Of a stretch of DNA of 34,061 bases, positions 1 through 8,493 are shown in pieces. The stretch's first letter is position 1. Each line of letters begins with the position of its first letter. A program made the position numbers and the translations under genes. A model generated the notes under the pieces. The model was not told the origin of the DNA. It searched no databases and was given only the letters and a program-made list of their open reading frames with translations. Source of the stretch: Pseudodesulfovibrio sp. (GTDB lineage: Bacteria; Desulfobacterota; Desulfovibrionia; Desulfovibrionales; Desulfovibrionaceae); NCBI RefSeq assembly GCF_028692895.1, contig NZ_JAQUWN010000036.1, positions 1 to 34,061 on the forward strand, given 5' to 3'.

Positions 1-1
1 C

Positions 2-1870
2 GGGTGCGCCCACCGGGACTGGCGCAGCCTCGTCGCCCGGGGCGTCGCCGTGGACGGCGTGCCCATGGTGACGAATAACGACGGGTACTCCCCCCTGTCC
101 GAGGCCCGCCGAATCGTCCGGGAGGGGGGCCATCCCTCCGAATTTTTCGTTTCGCTCCATCGCTCGCTGCTGCTCCCGGCCCTGCTGGCGGCCGTCGGCG
201 GCGAGGGCGACCTCGACCTGCTTTCCGTCTCGATATGGGTCGGGCCCGTCCTCGGGATGACCATGGTCCTGGCTGTGCTGCCCTGGGCCTGGCGGACGCG
301 CTCCAGGCTCATGGTGTTCGCCGCGCCCCTCCTGGCCTACCTTGCCCCGGCCTGGATGATCCGCACGCACCTGGGGTCCTTGGACACGGATGCTCTGGTC
401 CCCTGCGCCCTTTACTTCGCGCTCTTCGCCTTGGAGCGGTTCACGGCCGGGGAACGGGGGCGGGCGCGCTGGCTTGCCGGATGGGCGGCCATGATCGTGC
501 TGCTCTGGCTCTGGTGGAAGCCAGGCGTCTTCCTGTGCCTTTCTCTTGTCCCGCTCTCCTTTGCCTATGCGCCGCGCCTGCGCGAGGGGGTTTTGCTCAA
601 GATCGGGGTTCTTGCCCTCGTCGCGGCGGCCCTGCTTCTCGGCCTGGCCGGAGTGACCCCGTTTGCCGCCGGTTGGGAGTACGTGCGCGAGCATTTGCGC
701 CTGGCCTTCGGGCTCGGGGGCGATACCCTGGTCCGCCATGCCATCATCGAGTTGAAGGGGCTGACCCTGGCCCGGCTGGGCGTCAAGTGCCTGGGCGCAT
801 GGCCGCTCCTGCCCGTTACGCTGGTCGGCGTCGTGCTGTATGGCCGGGATCGCCGTTGGGACGGGCTGTTCCTGATCGCTTTCGGGCTCGGCGGCGGGGT
901 GGCCGGACTTGTCTCCAACCGTTTTGCCTCATTGTTCATTCCGGCGGCGGCGTTTTTCACGGCCTATGGCCTGATACGGGGCGGGGAGCTGGCTCTCGAC
1001 GCCCTTGGGAGGCGTTGGAACGCCGGGGATGCGCGGCTCAGGGGGGTCGCCGGTGTGCTGGCCGTGGCCGTCCTGCTCGGCCCGTCGGCCCTGAAGGCGG
1101 CCGACTACACGCCCAACGCGTATTTCACCGGCGACGACTATGCGCTGAGCCGGACCATAAAAGCGTCGTTCCCGGCCGGGACCACGGTCTGGACATGGTG
1201 GGATTTCGGATACTTCTTTGAGTTCTTTAGCGGTATGCGGCCGTTTTTCGATGGCGGGTCGCAGACGGACCGCTCCTGCTTTGTCGCGGCGTATCCCCTG
1301 ATGCAGGGGGACCTTGCCCGCGCGGCGGCCTGGATGCGCCATTTTTCGCGCCATTCCATCAATGCGCTGCCAGCGGGGCCAAAGGGCGACGCGTGGGAAG
1401 GGGCGGTGGCGAAGCTGGTCGACGTCGACGCGGACAGGGGAACGCCGGTGGCCCTGTGTCTGCCCGCCCGTGTCTTTGCGACCATCGGGTACCTCTATTC
1501 CTTTGCGCACGTCTACGACGCCACGGTGCCCCCGGTGGTCAACCGGCTCGACCTCTTCACTCGCGAGGGCTTTCGGTTCGACCCCGCCACCGGCGTGCTG
1601 GAGGCGCCGCAGGCGATGCTGGACAAGGGCTACACGGGATTCGGCGCTGTGGTGGACGCCACGGGCAGAACGCCGGGGCAGATTGATTTCGACGCCATGC
1701 CCGATCCCTACCTCGTCCACTCCGCCCGCGCCGGTTTCCTGGCCGTCACCGACCGGCCGGTGGTTCGTTCCGTGCTCTTCCGCCTGCTCGGGCTGTTCGA
1801 GCGGGACGGCGCCGCGTTCGAGACACTGCGCTTTGACTGGCGGAAGGGGGGCGTCTGGCGTGTGCGCTAG
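2..1870 (+). CDS. pglB: PglB/STT3-type oligosaccharyltransferase, 5' end outside window
   Basis: Membrane glycosyltransferase that moves a lipid-linked oligosaccharide onto Asn of exported proteins. The frame is open to the window edge, so the N-terminus is missing; the GTG at 50 is probably internal. Motifs match PglB in order: NDGY (77-88), the first-loop Asp region; SLDTDAL (377-397), equivalent to the metal-binding DTD; about ten hydrophobic segments; the signature WWDFGY (1196-1213), a Phe variant of WWDYG, followed by DGG; and a soluble tail containing LPAR. About 620 residues are visible, near the roughly 710 of Campylobacter PglB. The next gene starts 25 bp downstream on the same strand. 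The family call is strong; the glycan and targets cannot be told. Confidence 0.88.
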   Translation, partial: GCAHRDWRSLVARGVAVDGVPMVTNNDGYSPLSEARRIVREGGHPSEFFVSLHRSLLLPALLAAVGGEGDLDLLSVSIWVGPVLGMTMVLAVLPWAWRTRSRLMVFAAPLLAYLAPAWMIRTHLGSLDTDALVPCALYFALFALERFTAGERGRARWLAGWAAMIVLLWLWWKPGVFLCLSLVPLSFAYAPRLREGVLLKIGVLALVAAALLLGLAGVTPFAAGWEYVREHLRLAFGLGGDTLVRHAIIELKGLTLARLGVKCLGAWPLLPVTLVGVVLYGRDRRWDGLFLIAFGLGGGVAGLVSNRFASLFIPAAAFFTAYGLIRGGELALDALGRRWNAGDARLRGVAGVLAVAVLLGPSALKAADYTPNAYFTGDDYALSRTIKASFPAGTTVWTWWDFGYFFEFFSGMRPFFDGGSQTDRSCFVAAYPLMQGDLARAAAWMRHFSRHSINALPAGPKGDAWEGAVAKLVDVDADRGTPVALCLPARVFATIGYLYSFAHVYDATVPPVVNRLDLFTREGFRFDPATGVLEAPQAMLDKGYTGFGAVVDATGRTPGQIDFDAMPDPYLVHSARAGFLAVTDRPVVRSVLFRLLGLFERDGAAFETLRFDWRKGGVWRVR

Positions 1871-1895
1871 CCGAAGGGGGCGGCGTTGTCCCGGG

Positions 1896-2771
1896 ATGGC
1901 CCGGATGAAGGCGGCGCACCCGTGGGTCGGGATATGGCTGGTGTTGTGCCTGGCGGCGTCGGCGGCCGGTCCGGCTCCGGCGTCCGGGGCCGACTACCGG
2001 GCCCGGCGGGCGGAACGCATCACGGTGGACGGCGTTCCGGATGAGCCCGAATGGCGTCATGCCCGGAAATCCCCGCGTTTTTCCGATCTGGTCACCGGCC
2101 GTCCGGGGTGGCTCGACTCCAGGGCCGCCATCCTATGGGACGACCGGTTCCTTTATGTGGCCTTCTGGGTGGAGGAGCCGGATGTCCGGGCCGGCGTGGT
2201 GGAGCGGGACGACAAGGTCTATCGCGACAACGACGTGGAGCTGTTCATCGATGGCGGCGACGCCTATTACGAGCTGGAGGTCAATGCGCTCGGCACCCTT
2301 TATGAAGCCTTTTGGGTCTGGGACGACGCCATCGGACGCGGCGCGCTCGCGGGGTTCGCGCCCGGAGGCCGGACGATGAAGCTGGACGGCATCGGGGACC
2401 ACAAACATCCGCGCGGTATGCGCACGGGATACCTGGACTGGGACATGCCCGGCCTGCGCGCGGCTGTGGCCGTTGACGGGACGGTCAACGAGCCCGGTGC
2501 GCCGGATCGGGGGTGGACCGTGGAGCTGGCCATCCCCTGGACGGGGCTGGCGCTCCTGGCGAACGGACGTTCCCTGCCCCCCGCCGATGGCGACATCTGG
2601 CGCATGGATTGTTCCCGCTTCCAGCAATACGGCCCCGACGGCCGGAAGCTGGACCCGTACCGTCCCGCCGGATGGGCATGGAAACCCCACGGCGCGTTCG
2701 ATTCCCACATGCCGGAAACGTTCCCCGTCATCGAATTCTCCCGGAAGCCCGTTTCTGAGGCGCGGCCGTGA
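1896..2771 (+). CDS. Exported carbohydrate-binding family 9-like protein
   Basis: A 291-residue protein beginning with a signal peptide (basic start, then a hydrophobic Leu/Ala stretch ending near ASGA). The mature part opens with ITVDGVPDEPEW, the typical start of CBM9-like (DOMON-fold) domains, followed by an ILWDDRFLYVAF strand and an NDVELFIDGG block, where these domains bind sugar or metal. It is a single domain with no catalytic module. ATG 1896 follows a GGGGGCGG stretch; ATG 1905 is an alternative start. Its stop overlaps the next start (GTGA), and it lies 25 bp after pglB, so the three genes probably form an operon. A role in binding or presenting a surface glycan is inference. Confidence 0.72.
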   Translation: MARMKAAHPWVGIWLVLCLAASAAGPAPASGADYRARRAERITVDGVPDEPEWRHARKSPRFSDLVTGRPGWLDSRAAILWDDRFLYVAFWVEEPDVRAGVVERDDKVYRDNDVELFIDGGDAYYELEVNALGTLYEAFWVWDDAIGRGALAGFAPGGRTMKLDGIGDHKHPRGMRTGYLDWDMPGLRAAVAVDGTVNEPGAPDRGWTVELAIPWTGLALLANGRSLPPADGDIWRMDCSRFQQYGPDGRKLDPYRPAGWAWKPHGAFDSHMPETFPVIEFSRKPVSEARP

Positions 2772-3655
2772 GCGGCGATGCGGACCGCTTCCGCACCTGG
2801 GCGTATCCGTTGGCCGTTGCCGGGTACTGCGCCCTGTTCATCTACGGGCACGATCACGTCAGCCAGTTTTACGCCAAGGCCATCGAGGGGCTCGACCGCG
2901 CGAGCGTAGAGCGGGCGCTGCACTGGGGCTCGCTGCTGCCCGGCCTGGGGGCATTCGCCGCATTTCTCTGGTTCCGGCGGGTGGCGTGGAAGCGCCTGCT
3001 GGCGGAGGGGCTTGTCCTGGCGGGCCTGCTCTGGGCCTCGAACACCTTCCTGATCTGCACCAACGTGGAACGCATCCACTATCCGCAGTACGCCATCCTG
3101 GGGCTGCTGCTGCGCGGCCTCATCGGGGGCGACGCCTGGGCGCTGCTGGCCTGCAATCTGGTGGGCATGACGGATGAACTGCTGCAATACGCCCTGTATC
3201 CGCAGTACACGAAGTACCTCGATTTCAACGACATGATCCTGAACATGGTGGGGGCGCAGGCCGGGATCAGCCTGTGGAACTGGCTGCGCCCGGCCCGGGC
3301 GGGGGGCGGCGCGCTATGGCGTGGCGGGCGCGGCGCGGTGGCCGTGGCCTGCGGGGCCCTGGCCGCCCTGATAGGCTGGGCCGCGTCCACCGGAAGGATC
3401 GTTTCCCTCCTGGCCGTGGGCCAGGTTCCGGCGACGGTGTTTGCGGAATCGGGCGGTCGGCTGGCCCTGGTCCTCTCCTACGTGGACACGTCGGCGTTCT
3501 ACCTGGTCACGGGGCTGGGCCGACGCTACCACGTCATGGGCGCGGGCGTCTGGATCGGTTGCACGCTGTTCCTCCTGGCGCTCTCCGTGGCGCTGGAGCG
3601 GATGCGGTTCGGGATCAGTGCAACAATTCGGTCTTCACGAACTCGTCGACCCTGA
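2768..3655 (+). CDS. VanZ-like family integral membrane protein
   Basis: A 295-residue polytopic membrane protein with about seven hydrophobic segments. The central block has the VanZ-like pattern: an Arg/His-containing helix (ERIHYPQY), then DELLQ, then LDFNDMILNMVGAQAG, matching the family's conserved DE..Q and D..D...N..G residues. The GTG start overlaps the previous stop by 4 bp, indicating translational coupling. The 3' end runs 41 bp into the convergent gene on the other strand. Biochemical function of this family is poorly known; here it travels with protein-glycosylation genes. Confidence 0.68.
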   Translation: MSGDADRFRTWAYPLAVAGYCALFIYGHDHVSQFYAKAIEGLDRASVERALHWGSLLPGLGAFAAFLWFRRVAWKRLLAEGLVLAGLLWASNTFLICTNVERIHYPQYAILGLLLRGLIGGDAWALLACNLVGMTDELLQYALYPQYTKYLDFNDMILNMVGAQAGISLWNWLRPARAGGGALWRGGRGAVAVACGALAALIGWAASTGRIVSLLAVGQVPATVFAESGGRLALVLSYVDTSAFYLVTGLGRRYHVMGAGVWIGCTLFLLALSVALERMRFGISATIRSSRTRRP

Positions 3656-4145
3656 CGATCTGCTTCTTGACCAGATCCTTGTCCCGGTAGCCCTCCTGGA
3701 TCGAGCCGGCCAGCTCCATGCCGTCCTTGGTGTAGCGGTAGAGGTAGAGGCTGGGCACGGTCTGGATGGTGCCGCCGGTGTAGCGGCCCGCCCTGTCCAG
3801 TTCCCTTTGGGTCAGTTCCGGGATTTCATAGGCTATGAACCGCACCTGGGGATAACGGTTGATGACGCAGGTGGCCACCGCGGCCAGGCCTTTGGAGAAA
3901 TCCTGGTCGTTGTTGTAGAACAGCAGCATCATCGGCCGGTCCGACTGGGCGGCCAACCGGCGGAAGTTGACCTCCGCCGCATAGATGACCTTGGTGTTGC
4001 CCAGGGTTTTTTCAACGGGCTGCTGCAGATACTGGTCGATGGTCGCGTCGGGGCAAAGGCCGCTTGCGGACGCGGAGGAGGCGGAGAGGCCGAACGCGAC
4101 CGGCATCACGATCAGGAGAATGCAGGCGATTTTCAAAAGGCGCAT
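3615..4145 (-). CDS. Exported thioredoxin-fold protein lacking CXXC
   Basis: A 176-residue protein with a cleavable signal peptide (MRLLKIACILLIVMP..., Ala/Ser-rich cleavage zone). The mature part has a thioredoxin-like layout: a PMMLLFYNNDQDF strand-turn, a VRFIAYEIP strand and TVPSLYLY with the cis-Pro typical of the fold. The position where CXXC would sit reads NNDQ, so it is unlikely to be a dithiol oxidoreductase; single Cys residues remain elsewhere. ATG 4145 is preferred over the in-frame TTG at 4148 because AGGA lies 8 nt upstream. It follows the small lipoprotein gene by 46 bp on the same strand. Function unknown. Confidence 0.72.
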   Translation of the reverse strand: MRLLKIACILLIVMPVAFGLSASSASASGLCPDATIDQYLQQPVEKTLGNTKVIYAAEVNFRRLAAQSDRPMMLLFYNNDQDFSKGLAAVATCVINRYPQVRFIAYEIPELTQRELDRAGRYTGGTIQTVPSLYLYRYTKDGMELAGSIQEGYRDKDLVKKQIVRVDEFVKTELLH

Positions 4146-4191
4146 CAATAGAATCCTGCCGAATTAGAAGGAAGGAGGAAAGGGGAACCCG

Positions 4192-4350
4192 TTAGGGGCG
4201 TTGGGTGGTCGGCTGGGTCGCTCGCGAGCCGATGTCCTTGACCACTTCGGCGTCCCTGGCGCGCTTTTGCTCGTCGGTTTCCGTAGTGGTCTTGGATGCA
4301 CAACCGACCAGAAACGCCAGCAACATTGCGACAAGAATGAAGTTTTTCAT
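4192..4350 (-). CDS. Small lipoprotein, 52 residues
   Basis: A short exported lipoprotein: MKNFILVAMLLAFLVGC gives a basic start, hydrophobic core and lipobox LVGC with the lipidated Cys at residue 17. The mature part is only 36 residues, hydrophilic, rich in Thr, Lys and Glu, and ends TTQRP. A GAGG ribosome-binding site lies 6-7 nt upstream of ATG 4350. The long in-frame extension upstream lacks coding character and was rejected. It is probably co-transcribed with the thioredoxin-fold gene. No family recognised. Confidence 0.7.
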   Translation of the reverse strand: MKNFILVAMLLAFLVGCASKTTTETDEQKRARDAEVVKDIGSRATQPTTQRP

Positions 4351-4659
4351 AAAATCCTCACTGCTGTTGGTCTTTGCGATACTTAAGGCTATCCAATGAC
4401 GCCGCAAAAGACAACGTGATATCCTTTTCGGCTGAAGTTCTTCGGCTCCATTATACTCCACGGCCGCCGAGCGAATGCCCGAAATCGCGCCGGGCGGGAG
4501 GCCCGGTCCGGGCTTTCGCGCGGTCCGAAAAATCCCTTCGGCTGCACCGGGTTGGGAATAACGGAAACAGGATTCCCTTTCAAAAACGCGTGTTGTGTCG
4601 TAGCCTGCCATCAAAGGACCGTGAACTGTGATCGCTGTATGCGACAAGGAGCATGTGCA
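4351..4659. other. Divergent intergenic region, no gene
   Basis: 309 bp between the divergent lipoprotein gene and the Tat-exported PLP enzyme gene. It is less GC-rich than its surroundings. A TATAAT hexamer is present on the minus strand near 4450, but no convincing -35 partner is seen. Short frames here lack ribosome-binding sites and family resemblance. Confidence 0.5.
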
Positions 4660-6282
4660 ATGAAATTTTCCCGTCGTGAATTTCTTGGGGCCGGTTTCGC
4701 CGTCGGGGGCGTGATGTTCATTCCGGAGATGGCCCTGGCCGCTTCCGGCAAGGCCGAGGACGGCCTTTCAAGCGGAAGGGGGCGGGTTCACGCCATGGCG
4801 GAAATCAAGGCCCTCATCGAGCGCTTCCGGAAGGACGGCGCGCGTTTCGGGGCCGACACGCTGGCCGCGGACAGCGAAGGCCAGTGGGAAACCCTGGTCA
4901 ACCACTACTTCGACCGCGACAGGTACACCTGCGTCTCGGTCAATTCCGCCAACCTTTGCCCGTCCCTGAAGCCCGTCCAGGCGGGCGTGGACCTGGTCCA
5001 GGACCTGCTGGCCAAGGACATCTCGTTTCCCATGCGCGGCGAGCTGGCCGAGGCGAGCCTGGGACACGGGCTCGGCGCGGTCAAGAAATGGTTCGGCCTG
5101 GACGGCGAGAAGTACGGGGCGGACCACCTCATGGCCCTGGTGGCCAACAGCACCCAGGGGAACAACTTCATCAACAACGGCCTGGTGACCTCGGGATTCT
5201 TCAACCCGGCCAAGGACAACGTGGTCGTCTGGGACGTCAACCATCCCACCAATTACAACGCCTGGGAATACCGCCGGGCCACCCAGGGCTGGCCCGAGGG
5301 CTCGGTGCGGGTGATGCGGACCCGGATGTTCGCCAACGCCGTGACCCGGGACGAGGCCGCCAAGGGCGTGGTCCCGTCCGACCCCAAGGGCGAGGACGAG
5401 ATCGTCGCGGCCCTGCTGGCCATGGTGGACAAGAACACCAAGGTGGTCACCCTGTCCTGGCAGTCCAACGAGTGCGGCATGCTGCTGCCCATGGCGCGGA
5501 TCGTCCACGAGCTGCGCAAGGTCAATCCTGACATGCACATCCATGCGGACAGCGCCCAGACCATGGGCGTCCTGGACCTCCGGCTGGCCGACCTGGGCGT
5601 GGACAGCATCACCGGCAGCTTCCACAAGTGGCCGTGCGGGCCCAAGATGGTCGGGATGCTCTACATGAACAACAAGACCAAGGCCGCCGAGCGGTTCACC
5701 CCGAGCATATGGGGATACGACGAGCACATCATGACCCCCGAGGACTACGGCTACGATGCGGCAAAGGGGGCGATGGACCCCAGCGCCAAGCGGTTCTCCT
5801 ATCTCGGCCAGCAGAATGACGCCACCCTGGTCTCCGTCTGGCTGGCCGCGCTGTTCCACACGGGCGCGTTCCATCCCCACGCGACCCCGGCCACGATCGA
5901 GGCGCGCATCCATCACCTGGGCACCAAGGCCAAGGAGGCCCTGTTCCGGCGGCTCCCGGCGATCTATCCGGACTTCACCCCGGCCAGGGCCTACCAGTGG
6001 ATATCCACTCCCACCACCAACGACGCGCTGCGCAGCTCCGTGTTCCTGTTCCGGGTTCCGGACGGCGTGCAGGCCGGGGACGTGGTCAAGAATGTCTACG
6101 AGCGGCACGGGATGGCCATCGCCAACCTGCGCGTGCTGGGGCACGACCTGGTCCGCATCTCCCCCACCTTCTGCAACACGGCGCGGGACGTCGAGGACGT
6201 GGTCGAGGCGACGGTGGACGTCATCATGGACATGCGGCAGGGGAAGCTGGCGAACAACACCGTCACGCGGGCCTATGCCTGA
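4660..6282 (+). CDS. Tat-exported class V aminotransferase-fold PLP enzyme
   Basis: A 540-residue protein with a Tat signal (SRREFLGAGF, then a hydrophobic stretch ending MALAAS), so it is exported folded with cofactor. The mature part is a fold-type I, class V PLP enzyme related to isopenicillin-N epimerase and cysteine desulfurase-like proteins: STQGNNF near the phosphate-binding loop, HADSAQTMG with the Asp that binds the pyridine nitrogen, and GSFHKWPCGPK carrying the Schiff-base Lys. ATG 4660 has AAGGAG 8 nt upstream, which decides the start over the in-frame ATG at 4639. It is a single-gene unit ending at a strong terminator. The substrate (amino-acid epimerase, lyase or desulfurase) cannot be read from sequence. 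Confidence 0.82.
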   Translation: MKFSRREFLGAGFAVGGVMFIPEMALAASGKAEDGLSSGRGRVHAMAEIKALIERFRKDGARFGADTLAADSEGQWETLVNHYFDRDRYTCVSVNSANLCPSLKPVQAGVDLVQDLLAKDISFPMRGELAEASLGHGLGAVKKWFGLDGEKYGADHLMALVANSTQGNNFINNGLVTSGFFNPAKDNVVVWDVNHPTNYNAWEYRRATQGWPEGSVRVMRTRMFANAVTRDEAAKGVVPSDPKGEDEIVAALLAMVDKNTKVVTLSWQSNECGMLLPMARIVHELRKVNPDMHIHADSAQTMGVLDLRLADLGVDSITGSFHKWPCGPKMVGMLYMNNKTKAAERFTPSIWGYDEHIMTPEDYGYDAAKGAMDPSAKRFSYLGQQNDATLVSVWLAALFHTGAFHPHATPATIEARIHHLGTKAKEALFRRLPAIYPDFTPARAYQWISTPTTNDALRSSVFLFRVPDGVQAGDVVKNVYERHGMAIANLRVLGHDLVRISPTFCNTARDVEDVVEATVDVIMDMRQGKLANNTVTRAYA

Positions 6283-6324
6283 TGACGGACGGCCGGGGCC
6301 CGGCCCCGGCAGGCGAGAACGACG

Positions 6325-6354
6325 ACGCCCCGGAGCGGATGCTCCGGGGCGTTT
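6325..6354 (+). terminator. Rho-independent terminator after the PLP enzyme gene
   Basis: An 11-bp perfect stem, CGCCCCGGAGC (6326-6336) with GCTCCGGGGCG (6341-6351), loop GGAT, then a short T run. It lies 43 bp after the stop. Confidence 0.85.
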
Positions 6355-6389
6355 GCGCTCCAGGCGTTCCGCGGCGGATGCGCGGGACT

Positions 6390-6431
6390 GGAAAAGGAGG
6401 ATGCCGCACCCTCGGCGAGGGTGCGGCATCC
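6390..6431 (-). terminator. Rho-independent terminator of the RRM protein gene
   Basis: A perfect 15-bp stem (6399-6413 with 6417-6431) and a 3-nt loop; on the minus strand it is followed by TCCTTTTCC. It lies 26 bp past the RRM gene's stop. Confidence 0.85.
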
Positions 6432-6457
6432 GGAGCAATCGATGTCGGCGGCGGTTG

Positions 6458-6724
6458 TTACCAGCGCGGACGCTCGGTGCGGGGCTTGGCCTCGTTGACC
6501 TTGATGGTGCGGCCGCCCAGGGGCTTGCCGTCCAGGGCCTCGATGGCGTCCAGGGCGGCGGAGTCGTCGCTCATCTCCACAAAGCCGAAGCCGCGCGGGC
6601 GGCCGGTCTCGCGGTCTTCGACGAGCTTCACGGAGCTGACGGCGCCGTAAGCCTCGAAGGCGGCGCGGAGTTCATCTTCAGTGGTGGCCCAGGCCAGATT
6701 GCCGACGTATAAGTTCTTGGACAT
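6458..6724 (-). CDS. Single-RRM RNA-binding protein
   Basis: An 88-residue protein made of one RNA recognition motif. RNP2 is LYVGNL (residues 5-10) and RNP1 is RGFGFVEM (44-51), both with aromatic residues for base stacking; the tail PRTERPRW is short and basic. Bacterial proteins of this type are often cold-inducible and probably bind single-stranded RNA. ATG 6724 is set by AGGAGA followed by an A-run directly upstream. It lies 143 bp downstream of the DEAD-box helicase on the same strand, a natural partner in RNA remodelling, though its leader may hold its own promoter. Confidence 0.9.
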   Translation of the reverse strand: MSKNLYVGNLAWATTEDELRAAFEAYGAVSSVKLVEDRETGRPRGFGFVEMSDDSAALDAIEALDGKPLGGRTIKVNEAKPRTERPRW

Positions 6725-6867
6725 TTTTTTTCTCCTGATCGGGGATGGGTTGTGCCGTTTCACATTCCAGGAATGGTCCCGGCGTTGGTTGCGTTGCTGT
6801 TGCTTGTTGACGTTGACGGTATGGACATCCGGACGCGGACGCCCGGAGAATGACATGGCCCGCCGGA
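6725..6867 (-). promoter_or_regulatory. CAAC-rich leader of the RRM gene
   Basis: 143 bp between the helicase stop and the RRM start. On the minus strand, 6782-6818 carries six CAAC tetramers in 37 nt, giving an unstructured, G-poor stretch. Nearer the gene there is a short palindrome, CATTCC-A-GGAATG. Such unstructured leaders can aid ribosome entry or serve as RNA-protein binding sites; this role is inferred. Confidence 0.35.
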
Positions 6868-8139
6868 TCAGGCCGAGGGTTGCCGGGGCCTGCCGGACCT
6901 GCGCCGCCCGCCTTTGGACGGGGCCGGCTGCGCGGCCTTGGGCCTGGCGTCCCGCGGCTGCCTGCGGGGGGCGCGAGGGGCGCGGGGCTCGCGCGTCTCG
7001 CGGGTTTCGCGGGGCTCGCGCGGTTCGACGCCGTCGGCGTCCCGCCGCTCGATGGTGACGTCCACGACCCGTTCGATGGCCCGCATCTGGAGGGCGTCCT
7101 CTTGGGTCACCAGGCTGATGGCGCTGCCGGTGCGGCCCGCCCGGCCGGTGCGGCCGATGCGGTGGGTGTAGGTCTCGACGGTGTCCGGCATGTCGTAGTT
7201 GACGACGTGGGTGATGCGGTCGCAGTCGATGCCGCGCGCGGCGATGTCGGTGGCCACCATGATGGAGAAGCGGCCGTCGCGGAATCCGCTCAGGGCCTTT
7301 TCGCGTTGGTTCTGGCTCATGTTGCCCTGCAGGAGGGTGGCGTCGTAGCCGCAGCTTGCCAGCTTGCGCGACAGGCTCTTGGCCTTGTGCTTGGTGCGGG
7401 TGAAGATCAGCATGCTCTGGTGCTCGGACCGGCCGAGCAGCTCTTCCAGCAGGGCGGTCTTTGCGCCGGGCTGGGTCCGGTAGAAGGTGTGCTTGACGCT
7501 GGTCACCGGGGTGGCCGCGTCGACCCGCACCGTCCTGGGGTTGACCAGGATGCGGTTCGCGAAGGCCAGGATGTCCTTGGGCATGGTGGCGGAGAAGAGC
7601 AGGTTCTGGCGCTTTTCCGGGAGCTCGGCGATGACGCGCCTGATGTCCGGCATGAAGCCCATGTCGAGCATCCGGTCGGCCTCGTCGAGGACCAGGGTGT
7701 CGATGTTGCGGAGGTTGACGGCCCGCCTGCCGATGAGACGGACCAGGCGGCCGGGGCAGGCCACGATGATGTCGGCCGTGGCGAAGGCCCGGATCTGCGG
7801 CTCCATGCCGACGCCGCCGATGACCACGGCGTTGCGGATGCCGGTCCCGCGCGAGAGGTCGGTGACGTTTTCGCCGATCTGGAGGGCGAGCTCGCGAGTG
7901 GGGGCCAGGACGAGGACGCGGGGGGCGCGGCGCGCGGCCCGGTCGGTCAGCAGTCGCTGCAGGATGGGCAGCGCGAAGGCGGCGGTCTTGCCCGTGCCCG
8001 TCTGGGCCAGGCCCATGACGTCGCCCCCCTGCATGATCAGCGGGATGGCCTCGCGCTGGATGGGGGTGGGCGACGCATAGCCGCAGGATTTGATGCAGGC
8101 TTCGAGTCGCCTGTCGAGGGAGAAGTTCGAAAAACTCAT
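6868..8139 (-). CDS. DEAD-box ATP-dependent RNA helicase (RhlE-like)
   Basis: A 423-residue RNA helicase that unwinds short RNA duplexes with ATP. All family motifs are present: an upstream Phe and Q motif (GYASPTPIQ), Walker A AQTGTGKT, the DEAD box in LVLDEADRML, SAT in LFSATMP, and HRIGRTGRAGR. The C-terminal tail from about residue 370 is Arg/Pro-rich with repeated PRE/TRE units and probably binds RNA non-specifically, as in RhlE-type helicases. ATG 8139 begins MSFSNFSL with AAGG 5 nt upstream; the frame is open further upstream but without coding character. The RRM protein follows on the same strand, suggesting a cold- or stress-related RNA-remodelling pair. Confidence 0.93.
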   Translation of the reverse strand: MSFSNFSLDRRLEACIKSCGYASPTPIQREAIPLIMQGGDVMGLAQTGTGKTAAFALPILQRLLTDRAARRAPRVLVLAPTRELALQIGENVTDLSRGTGIRNAVVIGGVGMEPQIRAFATADIIVACPGRLVRLIGRRAVNLRNIDTLVLDEADRMLDMGFMPDIRRVIAELPEKRQNLLFSATMPKDILAFANRILVNPRTVRVDAATPVTSVKHTFYRTQPGAKTALLEELLGRSEHQSMLIFTRTKHKAKSLSRKLASCGYDATLLQGNMSQNQREKALSGFRDGRFSIMVATDIAARGIDCDRITHVVNYDMPDTVETYTHRIGRTGRAGRTGSAISLVTQEDALQMRAIERVVDVTIERRDADGVEPREPRETRETREPRAPRAPRRQPRDARPKAAQPAPSKGGRRRSGRPRQPSA

Positions 8140-8340
8140 GTATGCCTTGGGTGAGAGTGCTATGGACGACGGCGCGCGACAGCGGTCGTTACTGGATGTA
8201 TCCAGGTGGAATCGGTTGGCTCTGGTACGGAGAATAAATCTTTTCGACTGACGTGGAACGTTAGTTGCCCGATGGGGCCAAGAAGTAGTCGTGCGTCCAG
8301 TCACGCTGAGTAAGAGGCTTTTCACCCATTTCTCCGGAGA
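8140..8340 (-). promoter_or_regulatory. Upstream region of the DEAD-box helicase gene
   Basis: About 200 bp without a gene upstream of the helicase. It includes a perfect short palindrome, CTGGAT-GT-ATCCAG (8192-8205), and AT-richer stretches around 8230-8245. A long structured leader is common for cold-shock helicases, but no specific element can be named. Confidence 0.3.
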
Positions 8341-8362
8341 AGTAAAGCGTTATTTTGGGGTA

Positions 8363-8434
8363 GTCCGCCCGCATGGCGCCGGAGAGGGGCGGGGTGTAGC
8401 TCCTCTCCGGACTCCATGCGGACGTTGGGTATGG
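8363..8434. repeat. Palindromic repeat, copy A
   Basis: An imperfect hairpin: the left arm has CCGCATGG then CCGGAGAGG, the right arm CCTCTCCGG then CCATGCGG, followed by GGGTATGG. It is related to copy B at 8494-8564, with a 130-131 bp period. Confidence 0.65.
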
Positions 8435-8493
8435 CGGTGTGATATTTCTTTGCCGTTTCCTGTTCGCCGATGGTTTGGCGGCTCGGCGTCCCG

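Noticed and set aside
6930-7050. Short tandem CGCG-rich repeats, possible CRISPR-like or VNTR array
   Set aside because: They encode the Arg/Pro/Glu-rich repeat tail of the helicase; no spacers or conserved direct repeat.
6868-8154. Long plus-strand open frame opposite the DEAD-box helicase
   Set aside because: Antisense shadow of a clear helicase; its composition (Gly/Ala/Asp/His-rich) is typical of reverse-frame GC-rich DNA.
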